DNA of 52,567 nucleotides from Candidatus Altimarinota bacterium (GCA_020629795.1 JAHDCR010000005.1:1-52567); one strand, 5' to 3'; positions 29,001 to 41,595 are shown, counted from the stretch's first letter. The notes: generated by a model not told the origin, from the sequence alone. Program-made: numbers and translations.

Positions 29001-32000
29001 TCACTATTCTCGTAACTTGCGTAGAAACATTTCATTCAACATCTGTATAGTCATAGCTCAATGTAAAACTTCCCGTTCATGATGTCGTAACTGGTCAACC
29101 AGTTGCAACTAAGCTTCCAGTACCATCTATAAAGTCACTAAATTCTGCTCCCAAATCTACATAGCTATCTCAGATTTCGAGATTAACCACCCCACTTCAA
29201 ACAAGACTTATAACTGCTGGAGTAGTATCTACAACATTCACTGTTCTTGTAACTTGAAGCGCTACATTTGAACTCGTATCTGTGTAGTCATAGGTCAATG
29301 TCGTAGAACCAGTTGACGATGTATCCACCGTTCATACTGCAGTGATACTTCATGTTCCATCTAGGTTATCTGCATATACAGCTCCGGCATCAATATAAGG
29401 GGCTCCTGCCTCAATCACTACTGTTCCACTTCCATTTAATGTAATAGTTGGAATCGTTGTATCCACAACATTCACTATTCTCGTAACTTGCGTAGAAACA
29501 TTTCATTCAACATCTGTATAGTCATAGCTCAATGTAAAACTTCCCGTTCATGATGTCGTAACTGGTCAACCAGTTGCAACTAAGCTTCCAGTACCATCTA
29601 TAAAGTCTGTAAACTCTGCTCAAAGATCACTGTAACTATCTCCTATCTCCAGAGTAATTGAACTTGCTCATACAAGTGAAATAATTGCAGGAGTTGTATC
29701 TACAACATTTACTGTTCTTGTAACTTGAGCTGCAGTATTTCATGAAGTATCTGTATAATCATAAGTAAGTTCAAAAACTCATACTGCATTTGAATTCACT
29801 ATTCAAACTCCGTTTACCGAACCTGTTCCATCATAATTATCTAAAAACTCAGCTCCAGTATCAATATATGATGTACCTGCTTCTACATCTACACTTCCTG
29901 CACCATTTAGGGAAATAACTGGAATAGTCGTATCCACTATATTTAGATTTCGAGTAACCTGGCTAGCTGAGTTCCCTGAACTATCAGTTACATCATAAGT
30001 TACAGTATAATTTCCAACAATGTTGGTATTAACTGTATTAGTTGTTGTAATACTCGATGTAAGGTCACCATCTTCATCATCTGAAGCAGTAGCTCATGCA
30101 TCAGAATATGATGAAAAAACTTCTTGTGTAATGGGAGTAGTTCATACGAGAGAAATGCTTGGGATATTACCAGCCACAACATTTATTGTTCTAGATACTT
30201 GCGTTGCAACATTGGCATTTGTATCAACAGCATCATAGCTAATAGTATATGACCCTACTGTATTTGTATCAATCGTTCATGAGCTTGTGACACTACATAA
30301 TGAATCATAGTTATCACTACACGTAGCTCCAGAATCACTGTAAGTAGCATTTTTTATTACCGTAATAGGTGAAGCTCAAGTTCGTACAATGACCGGAGGA
30401 GTTGTATCTACTACATTAACCGTCCTACTAATCTGGCTTGCTGAATTTCCTGCTACATCTGTGTAATCATAACTAATAGTATATGAGCCCAGTATTCATG
30501 TATTCACACTTCATGATCATACTACGGATCATGTACCCTCGATATTATCAGTATATGTAGCTCATAGGTCAGTAAATACTGAATTATATTCTACTGTTTG
30601 TGGACTCACTCATAATAAAGTAAGCGTAGGAGCTGTTGTATCTATAACATAATTTGATTCACTTTTTGATACGTTATTTCCTGCCGTATCTGTGGCTGAA
30701 ATAATTAAATCACCACTATCATCTATAGTTATCGTACAGTCAACTCTTGAAACATTTGTTTGACTACATGAAAATGATGATGTAGTAGCGGTACCTGTAC
30801 CACTAACAGTAACATTTCCCACTGAAATTGCATTATCATCAGTGATAGAAATAGTAGTATCTGTAATAGAAGCATTTTTAAGCTTAGTGGGAGCTGAAAT
30901 ACTGACTATTGGATCAACTATATCTATAATATATGATTGCGAATTACTTGCTTGAGCAACAATGAGATTATCTTCTGCAGATACTGTTACCGTTCATGAT
31001 GATGCAATATTAAGTATAGAACACACCACCGGTGTGGCATATGGGTCAGTCGTATCACCACCATTTCAAGTACAGGTTCACAGTGAAGCTCCAGTTGTAT
31101 TTGGAGTGAGAATTATATTAGTAATATCATTTCATGTTGGAGTAGATATGGTAACGGTAGAGTCTGTAATAGTAGTATTACTGAGAGTTGTTGGAGCATT
31201 AAATGTTATATTTGGAGGAAATCTCACAGTAGATTGAGAAGAGTTTCATGCTGAGTCATATACCGTTACGGTAACCACATGAAGACTCTCATCCGGATCT
31301 AAATCTAAAACTACAGGACTTGTAGCAGGATCTAGTGTAGTTGATAATCCAACTGTAACTGGAAGGCTATTATTAGTATTATACGTAACTGTATATCTAT
31401 CTACAGCAATATTATCGAGTGAAGAAAAACTAACATGAGGTCAATCTACACTATATGGAGCATCAGTATTCACAATAACATTAGGAATATTTGGAGCGAC
31501 ACTATCAATCACGTAGTTTGTCTCAGAAGCTGTTTGAGTATTTGACGAAGTATCACTCGCGCTAATTATAATATCACCTGAACTATCAATACTTATAGAA
31601 CAATTTACTTCTAAAGCACCACTTTGTGTACAGCTATAACTTGATATTGTAGCACTTCAAGATCCAGAAATAGCAACATTAGCTGCTAATACACCAATGT
31701 CATCTGTAACATTTATAGTTGTATCGGTAATAGAAGCATTATTGAGTTTTGTAGGAGCGGTAATAGTAATAACAGGAAGATTCTCATCCAAATCTCCTAT
31801 AGAAATACTAAAGTTTTCATCATATGTCGCTACTCCATCAGATACTCTGATACAGATGTTATAAGAAGATTTTGTTTCAAAGTCGTAAACTGCTCAGGCT
31901 TGAAGATTTGTCCCAGATATCTGAAAACTCGAATCATCTGTTCCAGGAGTACTACATGCAAGAGAAAATGTGAGAGTACTATTATCCTCTCCATCATCTG

Positions 32001-35000
32001 TTCAAGTAAGTTGCCCTATTATATCTCCTATAGAATTATTCTCATTAATAGTGCTCCCTGAAAGCGTAATATCTGCTGGAGCATTGTTAAGATTATTTAC
32101 AAATATCACTAATGCCTTTTGATATGTTCCTCATTTTCCATCATCTGTCATGACACGAACATTATAGCTGTTTTTTGTTTCATAATCTGCAACAAAATTT
32201 GCAATTAAGAGGGCCCCACTCAGACTAAAACTCGTATTATTATCAGAACCACTCCCACTCACAAGACTATATGTATGAGTATCTCATGTATTCGCGTCTG
32301 TAGTTGTTAGTCATCCTACGACATCTCCCGATGTTCCATTTTCATTCAGAGTACTTCATGAAAGTGTAATATTTGTTGGGATACTATTAAGTGTATTAAT
32401 AGCTCATGGGGTTGCACTACACTGATCTGACCAATCAGCTCAGGTATCTGTGTCTGTAAGATTTGTACGACAAATTGATGACTCAACTGCATTTAAATCC
32501 CAACCACCTGCACTATCTTCCCATGCTACAAAATCAATACTGTTTCACAAACTATCGTGTAGCTCTAAATAATCGTCTGGTGAGTTTTTTAAACCTAAGT
32601 AAGATGTTCCAGGTAGATCTAAATCTGGAGTCACACCTGGATAGAGATTTTGAAATTCTGTAGTATCGTTCACTATAAGGTAATATCATCCAGCAGGGAC
32701 AGTCACACCACTAAATGTATAAGAATTTGTACCAGTACCTGTTCCAACTTTTTCAGTTATGGTCCAATTATGTATCTTTACTCCAAATGCATTCGGATTA
32801 TGAATCTCAAACCATTCTGAATCATTTTCTACTCAAGCTGTATCATATTCAACTTCATTTATGAGTAGCTTCGCTGCAGCTACATTTACAGTTCTATTTA
32901 TTTGAGCCGCATCATTTCAACTACTATCAACAGAATTATAGTCAAAGGTATATACACCAACGGCTGTAAGGTCTAAATTCCCAGTACTAGTAACACCACA
33001 ACTTATATCATAGTTATCACTACAAGTAGCTCATGCATCTGTGTAACTATCTCCTTGAATAAGATTTATAGGACTTACACCATTTCTCGTAATTATCGGA
33101 GCTGTGGTATCTACAATATTTACAGTACGCGAAATTTGAGTTGCTGCATTATTAGAACTATCTGTAAAATCGTAGGTAAGAGTATATGATCATAGTGTAT
33201 TTATATCAACACTTCCTGAGGCAACTAAGCTTCCTGTACCATCTTCTGTATCTGAATACGATGCCCCAGCATCCATATAACTACTACCCACTTCTTGAGT
33301 TATTATTCCAGATCAGCTCAGAGTTATTACAGGAGTATTTCCAGCTACGACATTTACGGTACGTGAAATTTGAGTAGCTGCATTTCCAGATGCATCATCA
33401 ACATCATAAGTAACAGTATAGGAGTTGATGATAGATGTATTTACTGGATTTACAGTCACTATGTCAGCTGTAATATCTCAATCTAGGTTATCACTCGCAC
33501 TTGCTCAGGCATCTGCATATGTTGCATTTTTTGCAATGGTAATGCTACTAGATCATGAGAGAGCTAATACAGGTGGTGTTGTATCTACAACATTTACTAT
33601 TCTTGTAACTTGCGTCGCTGCATTCCCATTTGCATCTGTATAATCATAAGTCAGAGTAAAACTCCCGGTTCCTGCGGTAGTAACCGGTCATCCTGCTGCT
33701 ACAAGACTCCCTGTTCCATCATAATTATCTACCCAAGTAGCTCAAAGATCACTATAACTATCTCAAATTTCTAGAGTAATTGGGCTGGGTCAGGTTCTTG
33801 TAATCACTGGAGCTGTGGTATCTACTATATTTACGGTTCTACTTTCTTGAGTAGCTGGGTTTCCTGCTACATCTGTATAGTCATACGTAAGTATATATGA
33901 ACCCACTGTCGCGGTATCAACACTTCAAGATGCTAGTAAACTCCCTGTTCCATCTACATTATCACTCCAGGTAGCTCATGCGTCACTATAACTTCATCAT
34001 ACTTCTTGGGAAATAGTTCATGAGCCAGCAAGAGTAATTACTGGTGGAATTGTATCTGCTGCGGCAGTAACATTTACTGTTCTACTAACTTGCGAAGCTG
34101 CATTATCTGAACTATCAGTCACATCAAACTCAATAATATAGGTTCAAATAGTTGCAGTATCGACCGTTCAGCTGCTCGTGATGCTCCCTGAAATATCTCC
34201 ATCCTCAGTATCATTTGCCGTTGCTCAGGCATCTGTGTATGAACTTCACTGAGTTATATTTACTGTTCCACTTCCTACAAGATTTATGACTGGGATATCT
34301 CCAGTCACAACATTTACTGTTCTGATTACCTGCGTTGCTGTATTTCCTGCTGCATCACTCACATCGTAGGTTACAGTATATGCTCAAATCACTCCAGCAT
34401 TCACTGGATTAACGGTTATAATATTTGCTGTTATGTTTCCATCAGTGTTATCATTCGCAGTTGCTCCCGCATCCGAGTATGTTGCATTTTTAACTACACT
34501 CACCGGTGTAGATCCAGAGAGAGTAATAACCGGTGGAGTTGTATCTCCTCCAGCTACGACATTTACCGTTCGTGAAACTTGAGTTGCTGCATTTCCATTT
34601 GCATCTGTCGCGTTATATAAAAGTATATACTCTCCTACTATACTCGTATCAACTGTTCCACTAGGAACAACCGTACAACTAACATCATAATTATCACTAC
34701 AGGTCGCTCAAGCATCAGTATAAGTACTATTTTGAGCTACATTTATAGGAGTTGTTCCTGTAAGCGCTATAATTGGTATAGTCGTGTCTACTATATTTAC
34801 CGTTCTGGTAACCTGTGGAGCTGAATTTCCTGTCGCATCATCTACATCATAACTTACAGTATACGCTCAAACTACCGAGGTGTTAACTGGATTTACAACC
34901 ACAATACTTCCTGAAATATCACCATCCTCAGCATCAGATGCTGTAGCTCATGCATCTATATAACTCCCCCCAACTTCAAGAGTTATAGGAGTTGTTCCTG

Positions 35001-36894
35001 TTAGTGTGATAGTTGGAATTCATCATGTAACTACATTTACTGTTCTTGTAACTTGAGTTGCATTATTTCATGCAGCATCTACTGCGTCATAAGTCAAAGT
35101 ATATGTACCCAAAGTATTTATATCAACACTTCCAGATAGTGTAACGCTACAACTCGTATCATAGTTATCGCTACATGTTGCTCATACATCACTATACCCT
35201 GTTCATTTAATAACATTTATAGTTCCAGAACCACTCAGGGTGATAACTGGGGCAACTGAGTCTATCACATAGTTTTGAGTACTATTTCCAGACGTTACTC
35301 CGTCACTCACAGTAACATCGAGAGTAGATGTAGCTGAAATAACTCAACCAGAACAACTAATTGGAGGAACCTGTGTCCCTACGAATGAATATAATGTATT
35401 ACTTGGAACTTCCTCCCCTCAACAGGTAAAGTTAGTCGAGAGTGATCCATTTATCTGTATCGTTAAAATTGCTGTAGGCCCCTCAATACTAATTGTGGTA
35501 TCAGCTATCCCTGTATTTGAAAGAAGTGTTGGAGCTGTAATATTTACAACTGGGGGAAATGAAGCACTGGATTCAGTAAAATTTCCAGCTGTATCGTAGG
35601 CCCTTACTACAACTGTATGGGAAAGTGCAGGTGAAAGTGACGCACTGTGTGGACTTGTCTGAGTTGTAAAAGCTCCCCCATCAAAAGATATTTCATAATG
35701 GTCCACAGCTACATTATCACTCGCAGAAAATGAAACAATTGGATTATCTTTTCCTCACGATATATCTATATCAAGTGGGAAAGCTGAAGGAGCAGTTGTA
35801 TCTACTATATTTACTGTTCTACTCACTTGCGTCGCAATATTATCTGATGAATCAGTTACATCGTAACTAATCGTATAAGTACCTACTGTATTAGTGTCCA
35901 CACTTCCACTACTCACAATATTGAGAGAGATGTCACCATCTTCACTGTCAGTCGCAGTTGCTCACGCATCTGTATATGAACTTCCGACTTCTAGAGTGAT
36001 TGGTGTTGTTCATGAAAGTGAAATTACTGGAGCGTCTCAAGCTACAACATTTACAACTCGAGTTACCTGAGTTGCAGCATTTCCTGCTGCATCACTCACG
36101 TTATATGTCACGTTATATGTTCAAATAACTCCAGTATTCACTGGATTAACGGTTGTTATATTTGCTGTTAAATCTCCATCCTCTATATCACTCGCTGTTG
36201 CTCCTGCATCTACATATGTTGCATTTTTCACTATATTTACTGGGGTACTTCATACGAGAGATATAACTGGAGCATTTGTATCTGGAGTAGGAGTATGATG
36301 CACAGTCATAGTAACTCTGAATACATTTGCTTGGTGAGATCATCCACCTCAAGTAGAAATGAAGTTAATATAGATACCAAAGTTAGATGAAAGTATATCA
36401 TTTCCCGACCAAGTAGTCCCCCATAAGTCTGTACTACTCCCATATGATCGAAACGCTTTCGCGTTATTTGGAGTATTTGTCGCAACATTGGTTCACACTC
36501 ATACAAGTCAGTCCTTTGTGAGTTGGATAGCATTATCCGCAACTTTTGAGTTACTACTATATTCCACTTGTATTTCAATACCGTTAATAGTAGAGCTATT
36601 TGTGATTCATTGTGAAGCAAAATTAAAGTTGTTGAGCACCAGTGCATCAGTCACTTTACCATTCCCAGAAAAAAGTACTGAAGAAGAAGTTGTTGTTGTG
36701 TTTCCTTGAGCATTAGCAAGACTTCACCAAGCTGCTGCATTTGGACCAGGAGCATTTACTGCTCTCACTCCATAGGTTAAAGTAGTTGTGTTAGCATATG
36801 TTTGAGCAGGAATACTCAGGAATGGAATAAAGAACGAGAATATGTAAAAAACCAGCACAAATAAAGATATAAGCTTTTTGTATATTATTTGCAA
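26035..36894 (-). CDS. Giant SLH-anchored Ig-like repeat surface protein (3619 aa)
   Basis: One frame stays open for 10,860 nt. Order by residue: signal peptide 1-33 ([19 protein letters not shown]); an N-terminal beta-rich domain to about 200; a first block of DUF5011-type Ig-like repeats to about 1338 (consensus P-I-I-T-L-x-G, VGxxYxDxGA, DxxDG, VDTxxxGxYTLTYxxxD, [13 protein letters not shown]; about 78 residues each), interrupted near 370-550 by other Ig-like domains; a lamin-tail domain at about 1338-1498 ([17 protein letters not shown]); two cadherin-like domains to about 1700; more Ig-like domains to about 2085; a second DUF5011 block to about 3110; a Ca-binding DTDGDG strip; a choice-of-anchor-U-like domain; a [14 protein letters not shown] motif; an acidic linker; and three SLH repeats (3421-3618). 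I count about two dozen DUF5011 units. The start is TTG 36894; no ATG fits. Probable adhesin or S-layer-bound fibre. Confidence 0.85.
28970..29136. repeat. 167-bp identical repeat, copy A
   Basis: Within the giant gene. By eye it matches 29441-29607 over 167 nt with no difference, at an offset of 471 nt (157 codons, two Ig-like units). Neighbouring sequence is similar but not identical. Confidence 0.85.
29441..29607. repeat. 167-bp identical repeat, copy B
   Basis: Second copy of 28970-29136 inside the giant gene. Synonymous positions are also unchanged, which indicates recent duplication or gene conversion rather than conserved protein function alone. Confidence 0.85.
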
Positions 36895-37135
36895 GTAAAT
36901 ACTAATAAAATGATAAAATATTTATAGAAATAATATAATCAATAAATGTCTTATTAAAAGGAAAAAACATTGACACTTGTAATTATTATTATATAGGTTC
37001 TTAAGTTTTAATTAAATATCTTAAAATCAGTAATTAATACATAGTCAAACACATTTTTAGTAAGAATACTTTATTTGATTTATTTTTTCTCCTTTATAGA
37101 GTATACTAGTATTATAAATATTTCTTTTCTCCTCT
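36895..37135. other. Divergent intergenic region (giant gene / VirD4-like gene)
   Basis: 241 nt, very AT-rich, with no ORF. It must carry the start signals for the giant surface-protein gene (minus) and the VirD4-like gene (plus). A TTGACA occurs on the plus strand at 36970-36975, but no well-spaced -10 partner stands out among the many TATA-like strings. Confidence 0.5.
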
Positions 37136-39559
37136 ATGTATTACCTAATCGTGCTCATCATCCTTATCACTGTTTGATTATATATAGGTCTTTTTATACT
37201 CAAAAAACAAGCTAATTACAAACGTACGCTGAAAACTGTATTCCTGCGAGTTACTCTCCCTAAAAAAGAATCAGATCTAGATAGCAAAAAAGAAACTACT
37301 AAAGATTTTAAGGAAATGGTATCTCTCATGGAGCAACTTCTCTCTTCACTGAAATCTACTCACTCATCGAGACTCCTCAAAAAAATACTTGGTCAAGATA
37401 CTATGAGTTTTGAATACATAGCTCATGAAAGAGAAATATTATTTTATGTAACATGTGCCAGAGACTATAAAAAACTTCTTGAAAAACAAATAAATGGTTT
37501 CTATCCAGACGCTATAATAGAAGAAACAAAGGAAGTAAATATTTTTGAAAATAGAAAATCGTTTTCTACTACATATCTCAATACAGCAAAAAACTTTGCA
37601 TATCCAATCAAAACCTATCAAAAACTTGAATCCGATCCGATTAACAATATCACGAATGCTTTTTCCAAACTAGAGGAAGATCAATCAGCTGCTATACAAA
37701 TAGTTTTAAAGCCTATAGCAGATGATTGGCAATGAAAATCTACCAAGATTTCAAGTAAGATGATGCAAGCAAAGTCATCCCACTTTACACTCAATCCACT
37801 TAAAATAATTATCGCTTTATTTGGTATATTTCTTAACTCAGGAGATGAAGATAAAAGCTCTGCAGATAATAATTCTTCAGCGCTAACCCAAGAACGCGCT
37901 AAAACCGTGGATGAAAAAGACGATAAAACTGGGTATCAGGTTATTATAAGAATAATAACAACAGGAAACTCAAAAAATGATACCAATATGGAATTAACGA
38001 ATATAGTTTCGAGTTTTTCACAGTTTTCTTATCCAGGACTCAATAAATTTACACATACCCTCCATCACTTTGAAAATAAACTGATAAAAAACTATATTTA
38101 TCGGTATTTCACAAAGCCAATATGGCTTAAAAAAATGATACTTAACACGGAAGAATTAGCTTCATTATTTCATTTTCCTCATATTAGATATAACGAAACT
38201 CCTGAAATAAAATGGCAAAACTTTAAAGTCGTAAGGGCTCCAAACTCTATTGCGAAAGAGTGACTCTTGCTGTGAGAAAATATTCATAGATGAGTTAAAA
38301 AAGAAATAAGAATTAAATCGGAAGATAGATTTAGACATTTCTATATCATAGGTCAAACGGGTACCGGTAAATCCTCTACAATGCAGTCACTGGCAAGACA
38401 AGATTTCACAGCTTGAAACGGTCTCGCTATCATGGATCCTCACGGTGATCTTGTGAAAGACCTACTCCCATTTATACCACGAGAAAGAGCTGATGATGTA
38501 ATAGTATTTGATCCATCTGATGAACAAAGACCTATCGGATTAAACCTACTAGAAGCAAGGCCAGAAGAAAGAGATATGGTAGCCCAGGACGCGAATAATA
38601 TGATGATTAAGCTCTTTTGAAACGAAATTTTTGGTCCACGTCTTCAGGATTATTTTCTCAACTGATGTCTCACACTTATGGAATATCCACAGGGATGAGC
38701 TCTCACTGATATTATCAGACTCTTTACCGATGATGATTTCCAAAAAGATCACATTAGAAATGTAAAAAATCCTATAGTTAAAGCCTGGTGGGAAAAAACC
38801 TTTGCTAATATGTGAGATAGAGAAAAGAAAGAAATCATCCCCTACTTTGCAGCAAAATTTTCTGGTTTTATTACCAATAAGATGATGCGTAACATCATAG
38901 GACAAACCAAAAGTAGTTTCGATATTGCAGAGTGTATGCAGAGTAATAAAATCATACTTCTCAATCTCTCTAAAGGTCTTATCTGAGATCTCAACTCTCA
39001 GCTACTAGGTATGATTGTAGTTTCTAAAATACAGTCAGCTGCAATGCAAAGACAAAGAATATCAAAAGAAGAACGTAAAGATTTCTTTCTCTATATTGAT
39101 GAGTTTCAAAACTATGTAACTCCAAGTATTGAATCCATACTTTCTGAAGCTCGTAAGTATCGATTAGGACTTGTGCTTGCCCATCAATACTTAGGTCAAT
39201 TAGAGCAATCAAATGCGCTCACTAAATCATCACTTAATCTCAAACAGGCAATTTTTGGGAACGTCTGATCTGTCATGAGTTATAAAGTCTGACCAGAAGA
39301 TGGTGAGTTTATGGCTAAATATTTTCAGCCAACATTCTCTGATGCTGACCTTATTAATATGGATAAATTTAAATGAGTTATGAAGCTTGCAGTTGATAAC
39401 CAGCCAACAACTCCCTTCTCTATAATTCCTACAAATCCATACCTAGAATCAGGTGATCCAAAGATAGCAAAAGCACTCATAGAATTGTCTAGATTAAAGT
39501 ATGGACGAGACCAGGCATTTGTATCAAAAGAAATAGAATACAGAATCTGAATAATGTAG
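37136..39559 (+). CDS. VirD4/TraG-like membrane-anchored ATPase
   Basis: An 807-residue P-loop ATPase of the VirD4/TraG/TrwB coupling-protein (FtsK-HerA) class. One N-terminal helix (about 3-22), then a soluble domain of about 380 residues with a second hydrophobic stretch near 215-230 (LKIIIALFGIFLN). The motor domain has Walker A GQTGTGKSS at 406-414, NGLAIMDPHGDL, VIVFDPSDEQRPIGLNLLE, and Walker B FFLYIDEFQNY (about 650-660) followed by a SILSEARKYRLGLVLAHQYL sensor region. The C-terminal part has VMSYKVGPEDGEFM. In conjugation such proteins deliver DNA or proteins to a type IV channel. No VirB genes are visible here. Similar proteins are widespread in Patescibacteria, but their partners are unknown to me. 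Confidence 0.88.
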
Positions 39560-39678
39560 ACAATATAACTAATCTTGCAATAGAAACAAAATAATAATTA
39601 TAGACAGGTTCTAAGTTAAATAGTAGACATTAGGATGTGTAATAAATTAATGTCGATAATAAATACTAACATATCATA

Positions 39679-40413
39679 GTGGACAATCAAAACAATATCT
39701 TAGAAAAAGAAAATAAACGCTTAAAACACAAACTAGAAATTGCTCAAAAATGGATGCAATCTCAAGTTTCTTGAGCGAAAAATACTATTCAAAACAAGTG
39801 AGGTACACGTGATGGAATTGAGCAAAAAATTTATAAATTTTTCCCCGCAGAATCATTATCTAACTTTCCAAATAACGGAGTAGAAAATATTATTTCAGCT
39901 GAAATAATATTTGAGCATTTATTATCATGAGAAGATTTTGATGGAATATCTGTTATAATTTCTTACGGAAAAATACTCGACCAAATGGTAGAATTATATA
40001 TTACAAAATGACTGCGGAAATATATTTCAAAAAATAATACTTCTCCAAAATATGTAAACGATCCTTTGGAAAAATCTCTCAGATTAATTATAGAAAAAAA
40101 ATTTACATTCTCTCTTGGAAGACTCTATCAAAGTCTAGACATAATTTCAAAGTCAAAAGAACTAACTCCATACCTTTATGAATTTTCCAAATATATAAAG
40201 TCAAGAGCTTTTTTATGAGAGGTCTTGCTCAGTAAGTCTTTCTTACTACAATTAAAATGCGTCATTGATTCACATGCTCTTACAGATAAGAGGCATACTG
40301 GAACTCTCTCAAAAGCTGATACAATCTCAGCACGCAATGCAATAATTTGAGATTTTAAAAATAAAGAATGTATTCTTTATCTACTTAGTAGTTCACAAAA
40401 AACTGATATTTAA
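39679..40413 (+). CDS. Unknown helical protein downstream of the VirD4-like ATPase
   Basis: A 244-residue soluble protein, start GTG 39679 (MDNQNNILEKENKRLKHK). The N-terminal 30 residues look like a short coiled coil. Then a Gly-containing turn (SGAKNTIQNKGGTRDGIEQK) and a mostly alpha-helical body. A conserved-looking C-terminal segment HALTDKRHTGTLSKADTISARN precedes the end. The body could be compared with HEPN-type helical bundles, but I see no R-x4-6-H signature I trust. Eight or so TGA-Gly codons. It is 120 nt after the VirD4-like gene with no terminator between, so they may be cotranscribed. Confidence 0.6.
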
Positions 40414-40430
40414 AAATTAAAAGCTAATAT

Positions 40431-40874
40431 ATGAAACTTCTCCTACTTATCCCTGCTCTCGCATTCCTATTACTCTTACTTATAAATCTCAGTGTTTTCT
40501 CAGCATCTACAGACATCAATTTCTTTTGGCTTGCGAGTTTTCAACTCCCTGTTGCTGTATTTATTTCTTTATTTTTTATATGTTATATTGCTCTTATCTG
40601 GATTGGTTTCAATCTCAAAGGATCATTTTCAGATATGAAAAGTAAAAAGCTAGAAAAAGAAGTCTTTGACCTCAAAGCAAAACTCCTCTCTAAGCAATGA
40701 GATCTCATTCAAAATATCGAAAATAAATTTGATACAAAAATCAATGATTTAAAAACCGAGGCAGATAAAAAACTTGAACTCTATAAAAAAGAAAACGAAA
40801 AAGTAGTAACAAATATGCAATACGATTTTAAGACTATTGGTGATAAAATTGATAAACTCGCAAAGATTAAATAG
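40431..40874 (+). CDS. LapA-like two-helix membrane protein with coiled-coil tail
   Basis: A 147-residue protein with two N-terminal helices (about 1-24, LLLLIPALAFLLLLLINLSVF; and 34-61, ASFQLPVAVFISLFFICYIALIWIG), then a KSKKLEKEVFDLKAKLLS helix and a long charged coiled coil to the end. This is the LapA/DUF1049 layout: two helices joined by a short loop, then a cytoplasmic helix. LapA works in lipopolysaccharide assembly control in Gram-negatives, which is unlikely here; the domain is also widespread in other bacteria. One TGA-Gly (SKQGDL) joins the halves. It starts 17 nt after the preceding gene. Confidence 0.7.
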
Positions 40875-40901
40875 TTTTTGCTTTCTCATACATACTCGAT
40901 A

Positions 40902-40932
40902 AAATATCTGTAATAATTTACAGATATTTTTT
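40902..40932 (+). terminator. Hairpin plus T-run abutting the rsmI start codon
   Basis: A 12-bp perfect stem (AAATATCTGTAA and its complement) with a TAAT loop, followed by T and then directly by the rsmI ATG at 40933. It has terminator form for the LapA-like gene and leaves no room for a Shine-Dalgarno site for rsmI. Confidence 0.75.
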
Positions 40933-41595
40933 ATGCTTTACATCGTCCCTACTCCAATTTGAAACCTTGAAGACATTACTTACCGCGCTGTAAGAATTTT
41001 AAAGGAAGTTGATATCGTGGCTTGTGAAGACACACGAACGAGCGGAATTTTATTAAAACACTATGACATCGAGGCTACAAAAATATCGTATCACTCTCAT
41101 TCTGGAAAATATAAGTCTGATAAGATTATTTCTCTACTGAAAGAGTGAAAAGACATAGCTCTCATCTCTGATGCTGGAACTCCTGGTATTTCTGATCCAG
41201 GTTATGCGCTAATGCAAGACGTACTAGCAGAAAACTTAGAAGTCACTGCCCTGCCAGGACCAAGCGCAGTAATAACTGCTCTCTCTGCTTCTGGAATGAG
41301 TTCTCATCATTTTCTCTATCTATGATTTCTTCCTATTAAAAAATGAAGACAAACTCTTCTCACCAGGCTATCAGAAAATAAAACTGAGACCGTTGTTATA
41401 TATGAAAGTGTGCATCGAATTGAAAGAACCATCAGTGATTTAGAAAATTATTTTGGTCCAGATCATAAAATGGTCGTATGACGAGAACTTACAAAAAAAT
41501 TTGAAGAATATATTAGAGGTACTATCCTAGAAGTATCGACATATTTCAAAGAAAATCCCGGAAAAGTGAAATGAGAATTTGTAGTATTATTTTAA
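40933..41595 (+). CDS. rsmI: 16S rRNA (cytidine-1402-2'-O)-methyltransferase RsmI
   Basis: A 220-residue tetrapyrrole-methylase-fold enzyme that 2'-O-methylates C1402 of 16S rRNA in the decoding centre. Motifs: YIVPTPIGNLEDITYRAV (the Gly is TGA), ACEDTRTSGILLKHY, SYHSHSGKYKSDKII, ALISDAGTPGISDPGY, VTALPGPSAVITALSASGM, and YESVHRIERTISDL, then GRELTKKFEEYIRG. It lacks the C-terminal helical extension of E. coli RsmI (286 residues). It overlaps nothing and is followed 4 nt later by the DUF721-like gene. Confidence 0.95.

Noticed and set aside
27560-36290. Repetitive DNA considered as a CRISPR array or satellite
   Set aside because: Repeat spacing (about 235 nt) and sequence follow protein-coding Ig-like units with codon-level conservation; there are no short direct repeats with unique spacers.
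36306-36647. Minus-strand 113-codon ORF starting MHWCSTT
   Set aside because: It is out of frame with the giant gene, whose frame is continuous through this stretch with signal peptide upstream and Ig-like repeats downstream.
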